Source: Micromonospora eburnea
GTDB taxonomy: Bacteria > Actinomycetota > Actinomycetes > Mycobacteriales > Micromonosporaceae
Direction of reading: 5' to 3'
Assembly: GCF_900090225.1 (NCBI RefSeq)
Contig: NZ_FMHY01000002.1
Location: 496,001 to 560,000 of the forward strand
DNA length: 64,000 bases
Below are positions 35,052 to 43,932 of this stretch, piece after piece. Under the pieces are notes generated by a model. The model had not been told where the DNA came from. It did not search any database and was given only the letters and a program-made list of their open reading frames with translations. Both the position numbers and the translations under genes were made by a program. Position 1 is the stretch's first letter; every line of letters starts with the position of its first letter.

Positions 35052-35373
35052 TCACGCTGCCTCGTCGTAGCGGTCGGCGGCTGCGGTGCCGGGTCGGATC
35101 GCTGCCACCTCCCTCGGCGACCGGTCCGGTCAGAAGCGTGCAGCCACCGGAGCGGTAGAGGCAGTCGTGGATGCCGTCGGCGTACAGCAGCCCGGTCAGG
35201 TCTGCGCGGGCCTTGGCGATCGGGTGGGCCCGCTGGATCCCGGCCGCCCCGATCAGCGGTGCCAGGTCGGCGACCGCGCGGACGGCGGTGTCGACGCCGG
35301 CGGCCTCGCCAACCCTGGCGGCGAAGTCAGCGTGCGGATGCGAGTCAGCCGCCAGGCGGCTGGTCGGTGACGG
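35052..35373 (-). pseudogene. 3' remnant of an unknown gene
   Basis: On the minus strand the run HADFAARVGEAAGVDTAVRA to LIGAAGIQRAHPIAKARADL and GLLYADGIHDCLYRSGGCTL has near-perfect third-position G/C. A frame change near 35118 leads to AAADRYDEAA and a stop at 35052. No N-terminus. Looks like the end of a real protein; family not recognised. Confidence 0.4.
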
Positions 35374-35469
35374 TCCCCGGGCCTGTTCGGGGCTGTGCTG
35401 GAACTGTCGGAGGTGCCGTCTAGCCTCCCTGAGCAGAACGACCTGGAGGGAGCTGCTGTTTCGGGCCAG

Positions 35470-35796
35470 ATGGAAGAGGTGCTCAGGCATCGCTACATCT
35501 ACGTGCCGCGTGGCACCGAAACGGACACGATCCAGCCTGGCAAGCGGCTCGGCCTTGCTATAGCGCGCGAACGCCGCGCCCACCTGACGGTCGTGGCACC
35601 GCGCAAGGACTCGGCGACCCATCATCCCGAACTCGCCAAGCTCGACATCGTGACCGAGCGGAGCGGCCACCCGCGGGATGGCGGAGTGGTCCTTGCCTGG
35701 TGCCCGACCCACAAGGTTATGGAGAAGATCCAGCTCCTTGAGCTCACCCTGCTGACCGGCAGCGCCGAGAACACCCTCCCTGTCACGCTGATGTGA
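35470..35796 (+). pseudogene. hypothetical protein truncated by IS3
   Basis: From ATG 35470 (MEEVLRHRYIYVPRGTETD) through GLAIARERRAHLTVVAPRKD and GGVVLAWCPTHKVMEKIQLL. An in-frame GTG at 35395 could be the start instead. The frame ends at a TGA formed by the first bases of the IS3 left end, so the C-terminus is lost. The text has a Rossmann-like rhythm but no assignable family. Confidence 0.5.
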
Positions 35797-35854
35797 GACA
35801 GCCCGTCTACCAGGGGATACTCTTCCTGGACGGTCCTGAGGAGAGATCATCAGC

Positions 35855-36286
35855 ATGACGTCGAAGCCCCATGAGAGCCTGGATCCGGACGCCCGGCCCC
35901 AGCGGCGGACATTCACCGCAGAGTTCAAGGCGCGGATTCTGGACGAGTACGACGCGGCGCCGGACGCGACGGCTCGCGGGGCGATCCTGCGCCGGGAACG
36001 GCTGTACGGGTCACACATTCTCGACTGGCGCAAGGCCCGAGACGCCGGAGCCTCGGCCGGCTTGACGGACCGGCGGCAATCGGCCGCGCGGGCAGCGAAG
36101 AAGGCCGAGAACGCCGAACTTGCCCGCCTGCAGCGGGAGAACGCCCGCTTACAGGCCAAGCTGGCCAAGACCGAAACCGCGTTGCAGATCATGGGAAAAG
36201 CGCACGCGCTCTTGGAACTGCTCTCCGAGAGCGCGGACACCGCGCCGATGCCGAACCCGTCCTCGCCGAGGCACAGCAGGCGCTGA
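35855..36286 (+). CDS. IS3 OrfA (HTH protein)
   Basis: 143 aa. DNA-binding N-terminus FTAEFKARILDEYDAAPD with an HTH up to GSHILDWRKARDAG, then a leucine-zipper-like helix (ELARLQRENARLQAKLAKTE). Provides the DNA-binding half of the transframe transposase OrfAB and may act alone as a regulator. Overlaps orfB. Confidence 0.9.
   Translation: MTSKPHESLDPDARPQRRTFTAEFKARILDEYDAAPDATARGAILRRERLYGSHILDWRKARDAGASAGLTDRRQSAARAAKKAENAELARLQRENARLQAKLAKTETALQIMGKAHALLELLSESADTAPMPNPSSPRHSRR
36193..36235 (+). promoter_or_regulatory. -1 programmed frameshift signal of IS3 orfAB
   Basis: The heptamer GGGAAAA (36193-36199) is in phase for G GGA AAA in orfA. Five nt later a stem CGCGCTCT/AGAGCGCG (36205-36212 with 36228-36235, 15-nt loop) follows. 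Slippage by -1 leads straight into the open orfB frame. Confidence 0.7.
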
Positions 36287-37305
36287 CCCCGGCGTGGGGC
36301 ATCGCCGGGGCTTGCCGGCTGACCGGTGTCTCCCGCGCGACGCTCTACCGACACCGCACACCACCGCTGGTCTCACGGCCGCGGACCACGCGCAAGCCAC
36401 CGCCGTCGGCGCTGTCCGAGGCTGAACGCGAGCAGGTGCTGCAGCTGCTGAACCGGCCCGACTACCAAGATCTGGCACCGGCGCAGGTGTGGGCCCGCGA
36501 GCTCGACGAGGGCCGCTGGTGGTGCTCGGAGTCCACGATGTACCGGATCCTGCGGGCTGCCGGGCAGAGCGGCGAACGCCGCAGCCAGGCCAGCCATCCG
36601 GCCCGCACCAAACCCGAACTCGTGGCCGACGCGGCGAACCACGTCTGGTCCTGGGACATCACCAAGCTACGCGGACCGGACCGAGGCGTCTGGTTCCACC
36701 TCTACACCGTGATCGACATCTGGTCCCGTTACGTCGTCGGGCACCTCGTCGCCGCGCACGAGGACGGCCAGCTCGCCGAGGCGCTGATCGCTGACGCGGC
36801 CGCCAGCGAACGCGTCGACCCCGATCAGTTGACCGTGCACGCCGACCGTGGCGCCGCGATGACCAGCAAGACCGTCACCCAACTGCTGACCGATCTGAAG
36901 ATCGGCCGTAGTCACAGCCGTCCGAAGACATCGAACGACAATCCGTACATCGAGGCGAGCTTCAAGACGTTGAAGTACGACCCGAGCTTCCCAGACCGGT
37001 TCGGGTCGATCCAGCACGCCCGCCAGCACTGCGAGGCGTTCTACACCTACTACAACCACGAACACAGGCACTCCGGGATCGGCCTGCACACCCCGGCATC
37101 GGTGCATCACGGCACCGCCGGACAGATCCGTGAACAGCGGCAACAGACCCTCGACGCCGCCTGGGTCACCCATCCCGAACGGTTCGGCCGCCGTCCACGA
37201 CCGCCCCGACTCCCAGAACGGGCATGGATCAACAAACCCGACAACAGCGACCCCGAACAGACCACCGGCCCACCCGTGCCCACCCGGCCAGCAGCACAAA
37301 GCTGA
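36196..37305 (+). CDS. IS3 OrfB transposase (DDE), read by -1 frameshift
   Basis: The orfB frame is open from the slip site, through VLAEAQQALTPAWGIAGACR and an HTH, to the rve-type catalytic domain: first Asp in HVWSWDITKLRG, second in LTVHADRGAAM, Glu in NPYIEASFKTLKY. C-terminal HRHSGIGLHTPASVHHG is typical of IS3. The nearest internal start is GTG 36436, which would lose the N-terminal HTH, so the functional product is probably the OrfAB fusion from 35855. Confidence 0.9.
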   Translation, partial: KSARALGTALRERGHRADAEPVLAEAQQALTPAWGIAGACRLTGVSRATLYRHRTPPLVSRPRTTRKPPPSALSEAEREQVLQLLNRPDYQDLAPAQVWARELDEGRWWCSESTMYRILRAAGQSGERRSQASHPARTKPELVADAANHVWSWDITKLRGPDRGVWFHLYTVIDIWSRYVVGHLVAAHEDGQLAEALIADAAASERVDPDQLTVHADRGAAMTSKTVTQLLTDLKIGRSHSRPKTSNDNPYIEASFKTLKYDPSFPDRFGSIQHARQHCEAFYTYYNHEHRHSGIGLHTPASVHHGTAGQIREQRQQTLDAAWVTHPERFGRRPRPPRLPERAWINKPDNSDPEQTTGPPVPTRPAAQS

Positions 37306-37468
37306 ACAAATCAAGAAGATGTCTCAGTTGACTTGACAGGTTCCGACAGACGCTCAGCGTTGATCACAACGGCCTAACCCAACCTTGTCTGACGGCGCCA
37401 TTGCCACTTCGCGAGCCGATCCGATCCGCCGGGCGATGGCACCGAGCGAATAGCTGGCGTCCGGGCAA

Positions 37469-38812
37469 TCAGGCCCAGACTCTGGCCTCTCTGGCGAAGC
37501 ACGGCCAGGGCCGCGTGCCGGCAGCGAACTCGCCGCTGAGCATCGCGGCGACCTGCTGGCTCCAGGTGCGGAGATCGATCAGCTCGAGCATCAACTCCGC
37601 GATCGCGGCGAAGTTCAGGGATGTCGACCAGAGCCGGTTGCCCGACCGTACGGCGACGTTCAACAACGGCTTCGAGGGGTCCTCGGTGCCGTCGAGACGT
37701 TGCAGCCAGGACGCTTCGACACCAGCCTTGGCCAGCGAGTCGGTGATCTTGTTCGGGTTCATGCAGACGGCGAAGAACATGCCGTCGGCGATGAGGCTGG
37801 CCGCGACCTCGGCTTCGATCGGGTAGATCGCCCAGGGTGGGCGCACGAGAGTACGACCGGCCTGGTCGATGCTCAGCAGCGTCAGCGTGTGCCCGGGGTT
37901 GTCGGCGCCGATGCGGCGGCGGACCCGGGCGAGTTCGGCGTTGAAGCGAGTGCCGAACTCCTCCGCGGTGTACCGGCCGGCGGCGGTGAATTGACTGGCC
38001 GCGACGACCGCGCGACCGGACGAGACCACGCCTCCGGCGATACCCGTCCGCGCATGCGCCAAGGCGAGGATGTCACGCAGGCCCGCCAAGTCGGTGCGGT
38101 AGTCGATGGTGGTGCGCACTGGTGCGTAGCCGCTGGGCAACGTGCCGGTCTCGTCGGCGAGGACCTGCGAGGTGTCGGCTAGCAGCCGCTCCTGGGCAGG
38201 AACTCGATACCGCTGGTTGGTCTTGATCTCGCGGAGCCAGGCCCAGCCGTCACGGTCGAGGACGGTGACGTCGCCGACACGGATGACGTTGGTCAGGTCG
38301 TGGTGCAGCACGAACTCTTGGCTCTCGCGCCACGCGGTCTCGATGATCTCCAGCTCTGCGGCCAGGCCGGTCTTGCCGTACATCGGGCCGGGAGCGTCGG
38401 CGCGCGACAGCGCCACGATGATGTTGCGCTGGTATCCGAAGACTCTCCAAGCGAGTGCGTCCGCGATCGACTTGAGCTGGCGCCAGATCCGCTCGTAGAC
38501 GTCGCCTTCCAACACCCAGGATTCTCGGTCGGTGCGGTCGAGGGCTGTGCCGAGTTCGGGCGCGTCAGCGGTGAGGTTGCGGTGCCTATCCAGTCGTTTG
38601 ATCTGCCGGCCGATCGCGGAACGACGCTGCTCGGTGTCGAGGACCATGCCACGGAGCCGACTCTGGAAGTGGTACAACTCCTCGGCAGAGCGGCAGGCGC
38701 GTAATGTCCGGATCAGATCGATCAAGGCGCGCAGGGTCTCCTGGTGCGCCGGATGCGTCAGGATGAGGTCGATCTGATCGCCGTCCGCACGATCCATCAA
38801 CGTGGCGCGCAC
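37469..38812 (-). CDS. conserved protein with PD-(D/E)xK-like motif, possible nuclease
   Basis: 447 aa. N-terminal half helical (ALIDLIRTLRACRSAEELYH). In the middle, NVIRVGDVTVLDRDGWAWL is followed by REIKTNQRYRV: an Asp-containing beta hairpin followed by E-x-K, as in restriction-endonuclease-like folds. The C-terminal part has an ordered mixed fold (IYPIEAEVAASLIADGMFFA). Same strand and 305 bp downstream of a helicase that carries its own EAK motif. Probably a defence gene; the nuclease claim rests on one motif. 38813-39117 between them has no gene. Confidence 0.5.
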   Translation of the reverse strand: MRATLMDRADGDQIDLILTHPAHQETLRALIDLIRTLRACRSAEELYHFQSRLRGMVLDTEQRRSAIGRQIKRLDRHRNLTADAPELGTALDRTDRESWVLEGDVYERIWRQLKSIADALAWRVFGYQRNIIVALSRADAPGPMYGKTGLAAELEIIETAWRESQEFVLHHDLTNVIRVGDVTVLDRDGWAWLREIKTNQRYRVPAQERLLADTSQVLADETGTLPSGYAPVRTTIDYRTDLAGLRDILALAHARTGIAGGVVSSGRAVVAASQFTAAGRYTAEEFGTRFNAELARVRRRIGADNPGHTLTLLSIDQAGRTLVRPPWAIYPIEAEVAASLIADGMFFAVCMNPNKITDSLAKAGVEASWLQRLDGTEDPSKPLLNVAVRSGNRLWSTSLNFAAIAELMLELIDLRTWSQQVAAMLSGEFAAGTRPWPCFAREARVWA

Positions 38813-39117
38813 CGTGCCTCCTGCACTGCCGACCGGTTGGCATTCGCATCATCCGGACAGCCCACCGTCTCGGCAAACGAGTTCGCCGCTGCGTAGCGCC
38901 GGCGGCACTGTGCCGGCGCCGGAAGCGCTCTGTGGCCAGTGACACCACGGCGATGTGCAGAAGGGCGCGGGCAATGGCGAGCCTGTCGCGCCGCTATCGA
39001 CTCCGGTGCATCGCGGTGCGGCATGTCGGCCCGCTGATCCACTTACCGAAGACCTCCTCAGTTATCGATCACCGTCACCCCGTGGCCTCACCCGGCCAAC
39101 CCCCAGTCGCGAAACGC

Positions 39118-41733
39118 CTAAGGCTGCTCAGGTTCGGGTGACGCTATTGGCACTTGCCTCAGGTGAGGAAGCCATTGTGAAGGTAGTGCGCCCTCAGCCT
39201 TGAAAATTCTCACAACGTCGTCGCCTGTTGTGGCCGCTGAGTAGATCGCTCGTAGCATCCGCCAAGCCGAGTTAAGTCGCTCAAAGAGATCGAGCACATC
39301 GCTCGGACGTACGAGATATACGTGATTTTCGGCGACGGCACGTGCAGCGGGGTGAACTGTGTGCTGGGCTGACACCAGCAGCGATACCGAATCGCCGGGG
39401 GCGGCCTCGCCGCGCTTGTCAGCCACGAAGCGGAGGTGACCGCCGGCTTGTCGAACGTCTGATGCTCCTATTTCCCCTTCGGGTTTCGCCTCGCTCTTCG
39501 CTTCCCATGCAATCCAAATGAGATCACCAAACGTCCAGGTAGCGTCGGGGGCTGCGTCGGCATCGCCGTTGCCAACACTATCCGTGGCGCCAGAAAAGTG
39601 GCCGAGGCCTACAAGCGCAGCTTCATAGGGTTTGGCGGGCGTTTCGCCCAGTCCAGTGCGGATCCGTTCCATCTCCGGCTCGAACGTACTCGACTTACCG
39701 AGCGTGGACAGTCGGGCGAGGATGCTCGAGACAGCCACCTCGTCGAGCGGATCAACCAGGGCCGGCTCTGCCTGTTGGGCCTCTTCGACGGGTGCGGCCA
39801 GGTGTGACAGCCAGTTCGTGCCTCGCCCGGCGGCGCGGGCGTCGCGGTAGTAGGCTGCGCTCGCTTCGGCATATGTTGCGTCGCCGGTCTGCATCGCGAG
39901 CCGTCGTGCGATACACGATCCAAGGTAGTGCCAGAGAGCGGCATAGCGTTGGGGCGCCTTTCCTCCCCGTAGGTTGTCGAGGACCTGGCGGATGAGATCG
40001 AGCGCCCGTTCCCACTCACCCTGCCAGACGGCCTCCCAAGCCGCGACCTCTCGGCCGGCGGCCCTCTGAAGTTCAGCCGCGCCTGCAGGTGGCACCTGGC
40101 TGAGCGCGTCGCGGTGGGCGATGATATCCGCGTCAACTTCTCGCCATTCCGCGCCGTGTTGCTGGAACACCTCAATGTTCTCGGCCATCTCGGAGGACTG
40201 GCAGCCAAGGCTGTTGTCGTAGCCGAACTGAACCTCGGCGTGGATTTCCGGACGCATTGCGACCTTCACATCGGCGCGACCGATGTACCTCGTCAAGTCA
40301 TCACCCAGGACCAGTACTGTTGCGAAGTCGCGAGCGTTTCGTGTCGCGCGTCCTGAGCCCTGAACGATGCGAGCCCGGATGCGCTCCTGAAGGACCTCGA
40401 GCGCACCGAGCTCCTCGAAGAGGAATCGCTCCTGAAGATCACCCTTGGCCGGGAGCCCGTCGAGAATCACGAGTCGGCAGGCGTCGTCGGGGAGATCGAT
40501 TCCGTCGTAGCGGTTACTAAGCACCAGAACCGCGTCCGGGCTGGTGGTGAAAGAGGACAAGTCATCCTCGACGTCCTGCGCGGTGAGCGTGGCGAAGCCC
40601 TTAGGAACACGATGTTCGGTGAACTTGGCCGCAGTCCGACCATCAGGCGTGAGCACCACCGCCCGACGGTGCTTAGCAATGACGTCTTTTACCCATGGTC
40701 CCAGATCGCTCCTGACGACCGATAGATCGGTGGTGAGTTCCGGGAAACAAAAGAGCCTTCGGCCTGTGCCCTGCTTCTCCCACCCTTTCGGGATGGGGAT
40801 GCGCTTAATCTTGCGTCGCCCAAAACTGCGTTCTAGCTCACCGCCGTCACCCAGGGTCGCGCTCATGTAGACCCTTTGAGCTGGGTTGCTAAATGCCGGA
40901 TGAACTGTGCTCGGAGCGATCAAGGGGCGGAATAGCAACCTACTGTATGTGGCGTAGAGGAGGCATCGATCCAGCTTACCCGCAAGCATCTGGTACGCGT
41001 ATCGTGCCGACTTACTGACCGTCTCGGCAGAGCATGCCGCCCTGACGATCTCCTCTAGTCTCTCGGCATGTGCTGCGACGCCGGTTGGCGATGCAAGGTA
41101 GGTTCGAGTAAGGAACTGCCCATCCGGGTTTTCGTTACGAAGCCGAGCTGCGACAAGGGGGTCGAGGGAGTCCTTGAGCTCGGCAAGCACGAGTCCATAA
41201 GCGCTTTCGCTTCGCGAAATCTCCAGGCTCCATGGGCTTGCAACATAGCTCTCCACCGAGTGCGCGTCGTCCAAGAGAAGGAGTTGGGCATCGTCGAGCG
41301 CGGGGTTGCTGTTGAAGACATGGGCGTACGTGCTGACTGCGATGGACTGCGCCGAAGTATAGCGAGCCCTGTCGGCTCGGTTCCATGTTGGAACTGCGCC
41401 AACCAGCAATGAAGTCGGAATGCCATAGTTTTTAAGCGCAGCAGCCGTCTGGCGGGCCAGTTGGCGCGTCGGGCACAGGTATGCAACCCGTTCGTTCAAA
41501 GCGCGGCGCTGGTATTCGCCGATGAGGCCACCGACGAGGGTCTTGCCTGCTCCAGTCGGAAGCTCGATCGCCACATCTGGATCTCCCCGGTGGCCGCTGT
41601 GCCATGAGCGCAGGACGTCACCTTGATGCAGCCACAAGGCCGCAGGGCCGTTATTCGTCTCGGAGAGAGTCCTGTACAGCTCGACAGGGTCATCCGGCGC
41701 AACTGGGGTAGGCGTCCGACGCTTGAAGGCCAT
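39118..41733 (-). CDS. SF2 helicase with C-terminal nuclease-like domain
   Basis: About 871 aa from ATG 41733 (MAFKRRTPTPV); an ATG six codons earlier is possible. Motif I AIELPTGAGKTLVGG, motif II LLLLDDAHSVES (DDAH), motif III YMSATLGD. Motif V VLSNRYDGIDLPDDACR and motif VI QGSGRATRNARDF are XPD/DinG-like. The C-terminal 250 residues include FGDLIWIAWEAKSEAKPEG, a D-x-EAK signature of PD-(D/E)xK nucleases. GC is lower than neighbouring genes, suggesting transfer. Probably a phage-defence helicase-nuclease. I cannot match it to a named system. Confidence 0.75.
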   Translation of the reverse strand: MAFKRRTPTPVAPDDPVELYRTLSETNNGPAALWLHQGDVLRSWHSGHRGDPDVAIELPTGAGKTLVGGLIGEYQRRALNERVAYLCPTRQLARQTAAALKNYGIPTSLLVGAVPTWNRADRARYTSAQSIAVSTYAHVFNSNPALDDAQLLLLDDAHSVESYVASPWSLEISRSESAYGLVLAELKDSLDPLVAARLRNENPDGQFLTRTYLASPTGVAAHAERLEEIVRAACSAETVSKSARYAYQMLAGKLDRCLLYATYSRLLFRPLIAPSTVHPAFSNPAQRVYMSATLGDGGELERSFGRRKIKRIPIPKGWEKQGTGRRLFCFPELTTDLSVVRSDLGPWVKDVIAKHRRAVVLTPDGRTAAKFTEHRVPKGFATLTAQDVEDDLSSFTTSPDAVLVLSNRYDGIDLPDDACRLVILDGLPAKGDLQERFLFEELGALEVLQERIRARIVQGSGRATRNARDFATVLVLGDDLTRYIGRADVKVAMRPEIHAEVQFGYDNSLGCQSSEMAENIEVFQQHGAEWREVDADIIAHRDALSQVPPAGAAELQRAAGREVAAWEAVWQGEWERALDLIRQVLDNLRGGKAPQRYAALWHYLGSCIARRLAMQTGDATYAEASAAYYRDARAAGRGTNWLSHLAAPVEEAQQAEPALVDPLDEVAVSSILARLSTLGKSSTFEPEMERIRTGLGETPAKPYEAALVGLGHFSGATDSVGNGDADAAPDATWTFGDLIWIAWEAKSEAKPEGEIGASDVRQAGGHLRFVADKRGEAAPGDSVSLLVSAQHTVHPAARAVAENHVYLVRPSDVLDLFERLNSAWRMLRAIYSAATTGDDVVRIFKAEGALPSQWLPHLRQVPIASPEPEQP

Positions 41734-41956
41734 CCACGCATTCTGCCGCACCTACGCGTCGCAGCAAGCCCCTGGCTCTCGCTGAAAGGGCCGCTTGGCC
41801 GCGATGGGAAAGCCGAAGAAGGTGCCGACAGAACGGACGGTTGCCCACAAGGAGGCCAGTTCAGATGCGCGAGCGGGCGTGTCAAGTGCTTGTGCTGACC
41901 CGGACGGCTCGGCCGGTGAGGGGTCTGGTGAACCGCCCCGGATCTTGTAGAGACTT

Positions 41957-43213
41957 TGATGTTCCCCGGGTTTCTCGGAGCCGTGTTGGTTGGCGTCAGG
42001 CTACGGATAGGGCGATCGGGTGGAGCCTTTCATACTCGATTGGAGTAAGCATGCCCAGTGAGCTGTGGCGGCGTTGCCGGTTGTGGAAGATCTCCAGGTA
42101 CTCGAAGATCGCGTTGGCCAGTTCGATGCGGGTGCGCCACCGCCGGCGGTTGAGCAACTCGGTCTGCATCCGGCCCCAGAACGACTCGATCATGCCGTTG
42201 TCGTAGCAGTCGCCGATCGATCCCATCGACGGTGCAAGGCCGGCTTCCTGGACCCGGCGGGTGAAGGCCCATGAGGTGAACTGGACTCCGTGGTCCGAGT
42301 GGATCACGGTGCCGGTGGGCTGGCGGTTGCTGATGGCCATGCTCAGGGCGTTGGTCACCAGCGTGGCCGTCTGGGTGGCGTCGATGGACCAGCCGACGAC
42401 CTTGCGGGAGAAGGTGTCCAGCACGACCGCGCAGTACACCTTGCCCTCTCGGGTCGGGTGCTCGGTGATGTCGGTGACCCACAACTGGTTCGGCGACGAT
42501 CGGGTGAAGTCGCGGTTGACCAGATCGCTCGCGGTCGGCGTCTGGTGCTTCGGGCGGGGCCGGCGACTACCAGGCAGACCGCGTATGGCGGCGCGGCGCA
42601 TCAGCATCTCCACCGCGTGATAGCCCACGACGAGTCCACGGCCCAGCCGCAGTTCGGCATGCACGCGGCGGGACCCGTAGGTGCCGCGAGATGCCAGATG
42701 TACCGCACGGATCTGTTCGGTCAACCACGCGTGACGCAGCGCCCGCGGCGATGGCGGCCGGTTACGCCAGGCGTAGTACCCGGACGCCGAAACCTCGAGC
42801 ACACGGCAGCAGACCTCGACGGGTAGCCCCTCAGCGGCCATCTGTTGGATGGCCGCGTACCGGTCTTTTGGGGGCACCACCTCCTTGAGCAGTTCAGCCG
42901 CGCGGCGATGCACGGCCAACTCGGTCTCCAGTTCGGCGATACGCCGCCGAGCGGCAACCAACTCCGCCTGGTCAGCGGAGGTGACGCCCGGCATTTGGCC
43001 GGTGTCGATCAGCTCCTGACGGCGCCAGTTGTAGATCGTCTGATCACTGATCTCCAGGTCACGGACCAGCTCCGCTACCGACCGGCCGGCCTTGAGCAGA
43101 TCGAGGACCTTACGACGAAACTCGGGTGGATATCTCCTCGGCACGTCTCTCCTCAACGAGTGACGAGCCTGACGAGTCAACCAACCTGACTCCACCGAAC
43201 CCGGGGAACATCA
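41957..43213 (-). mobile_element. IS3-family element 2, with ends and target duplication
   Basis: 1257 bp. Perfect 16-bp inverted repeat TGATGTTCCCCGGGTT at 41957-41972 and its complement at 43198-43213, with looser similarity further in. A 3-bp direct repeat CTT flanks both sides (41954-41956 and 43214-43216), as expected for IS3. One full-length transposase gene, so it may be active. 41752-41953 to the left contains no gene. Confidence 0.9.
41996..43144 (-). CDS. IS3-family transposase, single-frame OrfAB
   Basis: 382 aa from GTG 43144 (VPRRYPPEFRRKVLDLLKAG), with GAGGAGA just upstream. The HTH (SVAELVRDLEISDQTIYNWR) and leucine-rich linker are followed by the rve domain in the same frame, so no frameshift is needed. 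Catalytic residues: Asp in LWVTDITEHPT, Asp in VIHSDHGVQF, Glu in GMIESFWGRMQ. Ends HSSLGMLTPIEYE. Confidence 0.95.
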   Translation of the reverse strand: MPRRYPPEFRRKVLDLLKAGRSVAELVRDLEISDQTIYNWRRQELIDTGQMPGVTSADQAELVAARRRIAELETELAVHRRAAELLKEVVPPKDRYAAIQQMAAEGLPVEVCCRVLEVSASGYYAWRNRPPSPRALRHAWLTEQIRAVHLASRGTYGSRRVHAELRLGRGLVVGYHAVEMLMRRAAIRGLPGSRRPRPKHQTPTASDLVNRDFTRSSPNQLWVTDITEHPTREGKVYCAVVLDTFSRKVVGWSIDATQTATLVTNALSMAISNRQPTGTVIHSDHGVQFTSWAFTRRVQEAGLAPSMGSIGDCYDNGMIESFWGRMQTELLNRRRWRTRIELANAIFEYLEIFHNRQRRHSSLGMLTPIEYERLHPIALSVA

Positions 43214-43239
43214 CTTCCCCGCTTGGGAAGGATCGAGAG

Positions 43240-43557
43240 ATGGCAGGAACGAAGCCGTATCCGCAGGAGCTGCGGGAGCGGGCGGTGCGGATGGTCGCGG
43301 AGGTGCGGCCGAACTATGAGTCGGACTGGGCGGCGATCACGGCGGTGGCGGCTCGGCTGGGGATCGGCACGGCCGAGACGTTGCGTAAGTGGGTCCGGCA
43401 GGCGCAGGTTGACGATGGCGGGCGGTCGGGGGTGACGTCGGAGGAGCTGAAGCGGTTGCGGCGGGAGAACGCCGAGCTGCGTCGGGCGAATGAGATCTTG
43501 AAGGCCGCGTCGGCTTTCTTCGCGGCCGAGCTCGACCGGCCTACGAAACGCTCGTGA
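43240..43557 (+). CDS. IS3 OrfA of a third, truncated element
   Basis: 105 aa. KPYPQELRERAVRMVAEVRP, an HTH (ARLGIGTAETLRKWVRQAQ) and a leucine-zipper helix (LRRENAELRRANEILKAASA). Followed directly by a broken orfB, so the element cannot transpose by itself. It lies 26 bp from the right end of IS3 element 2. Confidence 0.85.
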   Translation: MAGTKPYPQELRERAVRMVAEVRPNYESDWAAITAVAARLGIGTAETLRKWVRQAQVDDGGRSGVTSEELKRLRRENAELRRANEILKAASAFFAAELDRPTKRS

Positions 43558-43727
43558 AGTTCGTTGACGAGCATCGGGACCGCTTCGGTGGAGTCGAGCC
43601 GATCTGCCGCGTGCTGCGTCAGCACGGGCTGCAGATCACCCCGAGCGGCTACTGGGCGGCCAAGAAGCGTCTGCCGTCGAAGCGGCAGGTGCGTGATGCT
43701 GCTTGCTCGGGTGGCGGCCCGCCGTAG
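43554..43727 (+). pseudogene. IS3 OrfB 5' fragment
   Basis: GTG 43554 overlaps the orfA stop by 4 nt. VKFVDEHRDRFGGVEPICRV and SGYWAAKKRLPSKRQVRDA match the start of IS3 OrfB. Homology ends near 43700 and the frame stops at 43727. The DDE domain is missing. Confidence 0.85.
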
Positions 43728-43898
43728 CTCAATAACCAGGTCACCGGTGTTGCGGCCGCGGTGAACCAGATGCCAGCCCTTGGGCACATGTCCGCCAGAC
43801 CGCAAAGCATGGATGAGTGGACGCCAGGCCGCTCTCACCTGTTCTGGGGGGTCCAGAACCTGCACAGATCCTTCCGCCTTCTCGAGCAGGTCCAACAA
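43700..43898 (-). pseudogene. remnant of an unknown gene next to IS256
   Basis: Minus-strand stretch with coding bias: LLEKAEGSVQVLDPPEQVRA, LIHALRSGGHVPKGWHLVHR, TGDLVIELRRAATRAS. No intact start or end; one side abuts the IS3 fragment and the other the IS256 end. Family not recognised. Confidence 0.3.
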
Positions 43899-43932
43899 CC
43901 CCTTGCACGGTCACGTCCGCGCTGGTGGTGTA

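Larger units (their letters stand above)
35794..37326 (+). mobile_element. IS3-family element 1
   Basis: About 1.53 kb. The ends carry a short inverted repeat, TGAGACA at 35794-35800 and TGTCTCA at 37320-37326. Encodes overlapping orfA and orfB with a -1 frameshift signal. Inserted in the 3' part of a hypothetical gene. 37327-37468 to the right contains no gene. Confidence 0.75.

Noticed and set aside
34888..36354. Minus-strand frame of 488 codons as one gene
   Set aside because: It spans the IS3 left end and a plus-strand truncated gene. Only 35052-35373 has real coding bias, and that part changes frame.
38797..39203. Small genes between the nuclease-like and helicase genes
   Set aside because: Both strands give only mixed-composition short frames without ribosome sites or third-position bias.
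37469..41733. Calling the helicase pair Hachiman, Zorya or another named defence system
   Set aside because: Motifs fit a helicase and possible nucleases in general, but no defining partner domain could be identified by eye.
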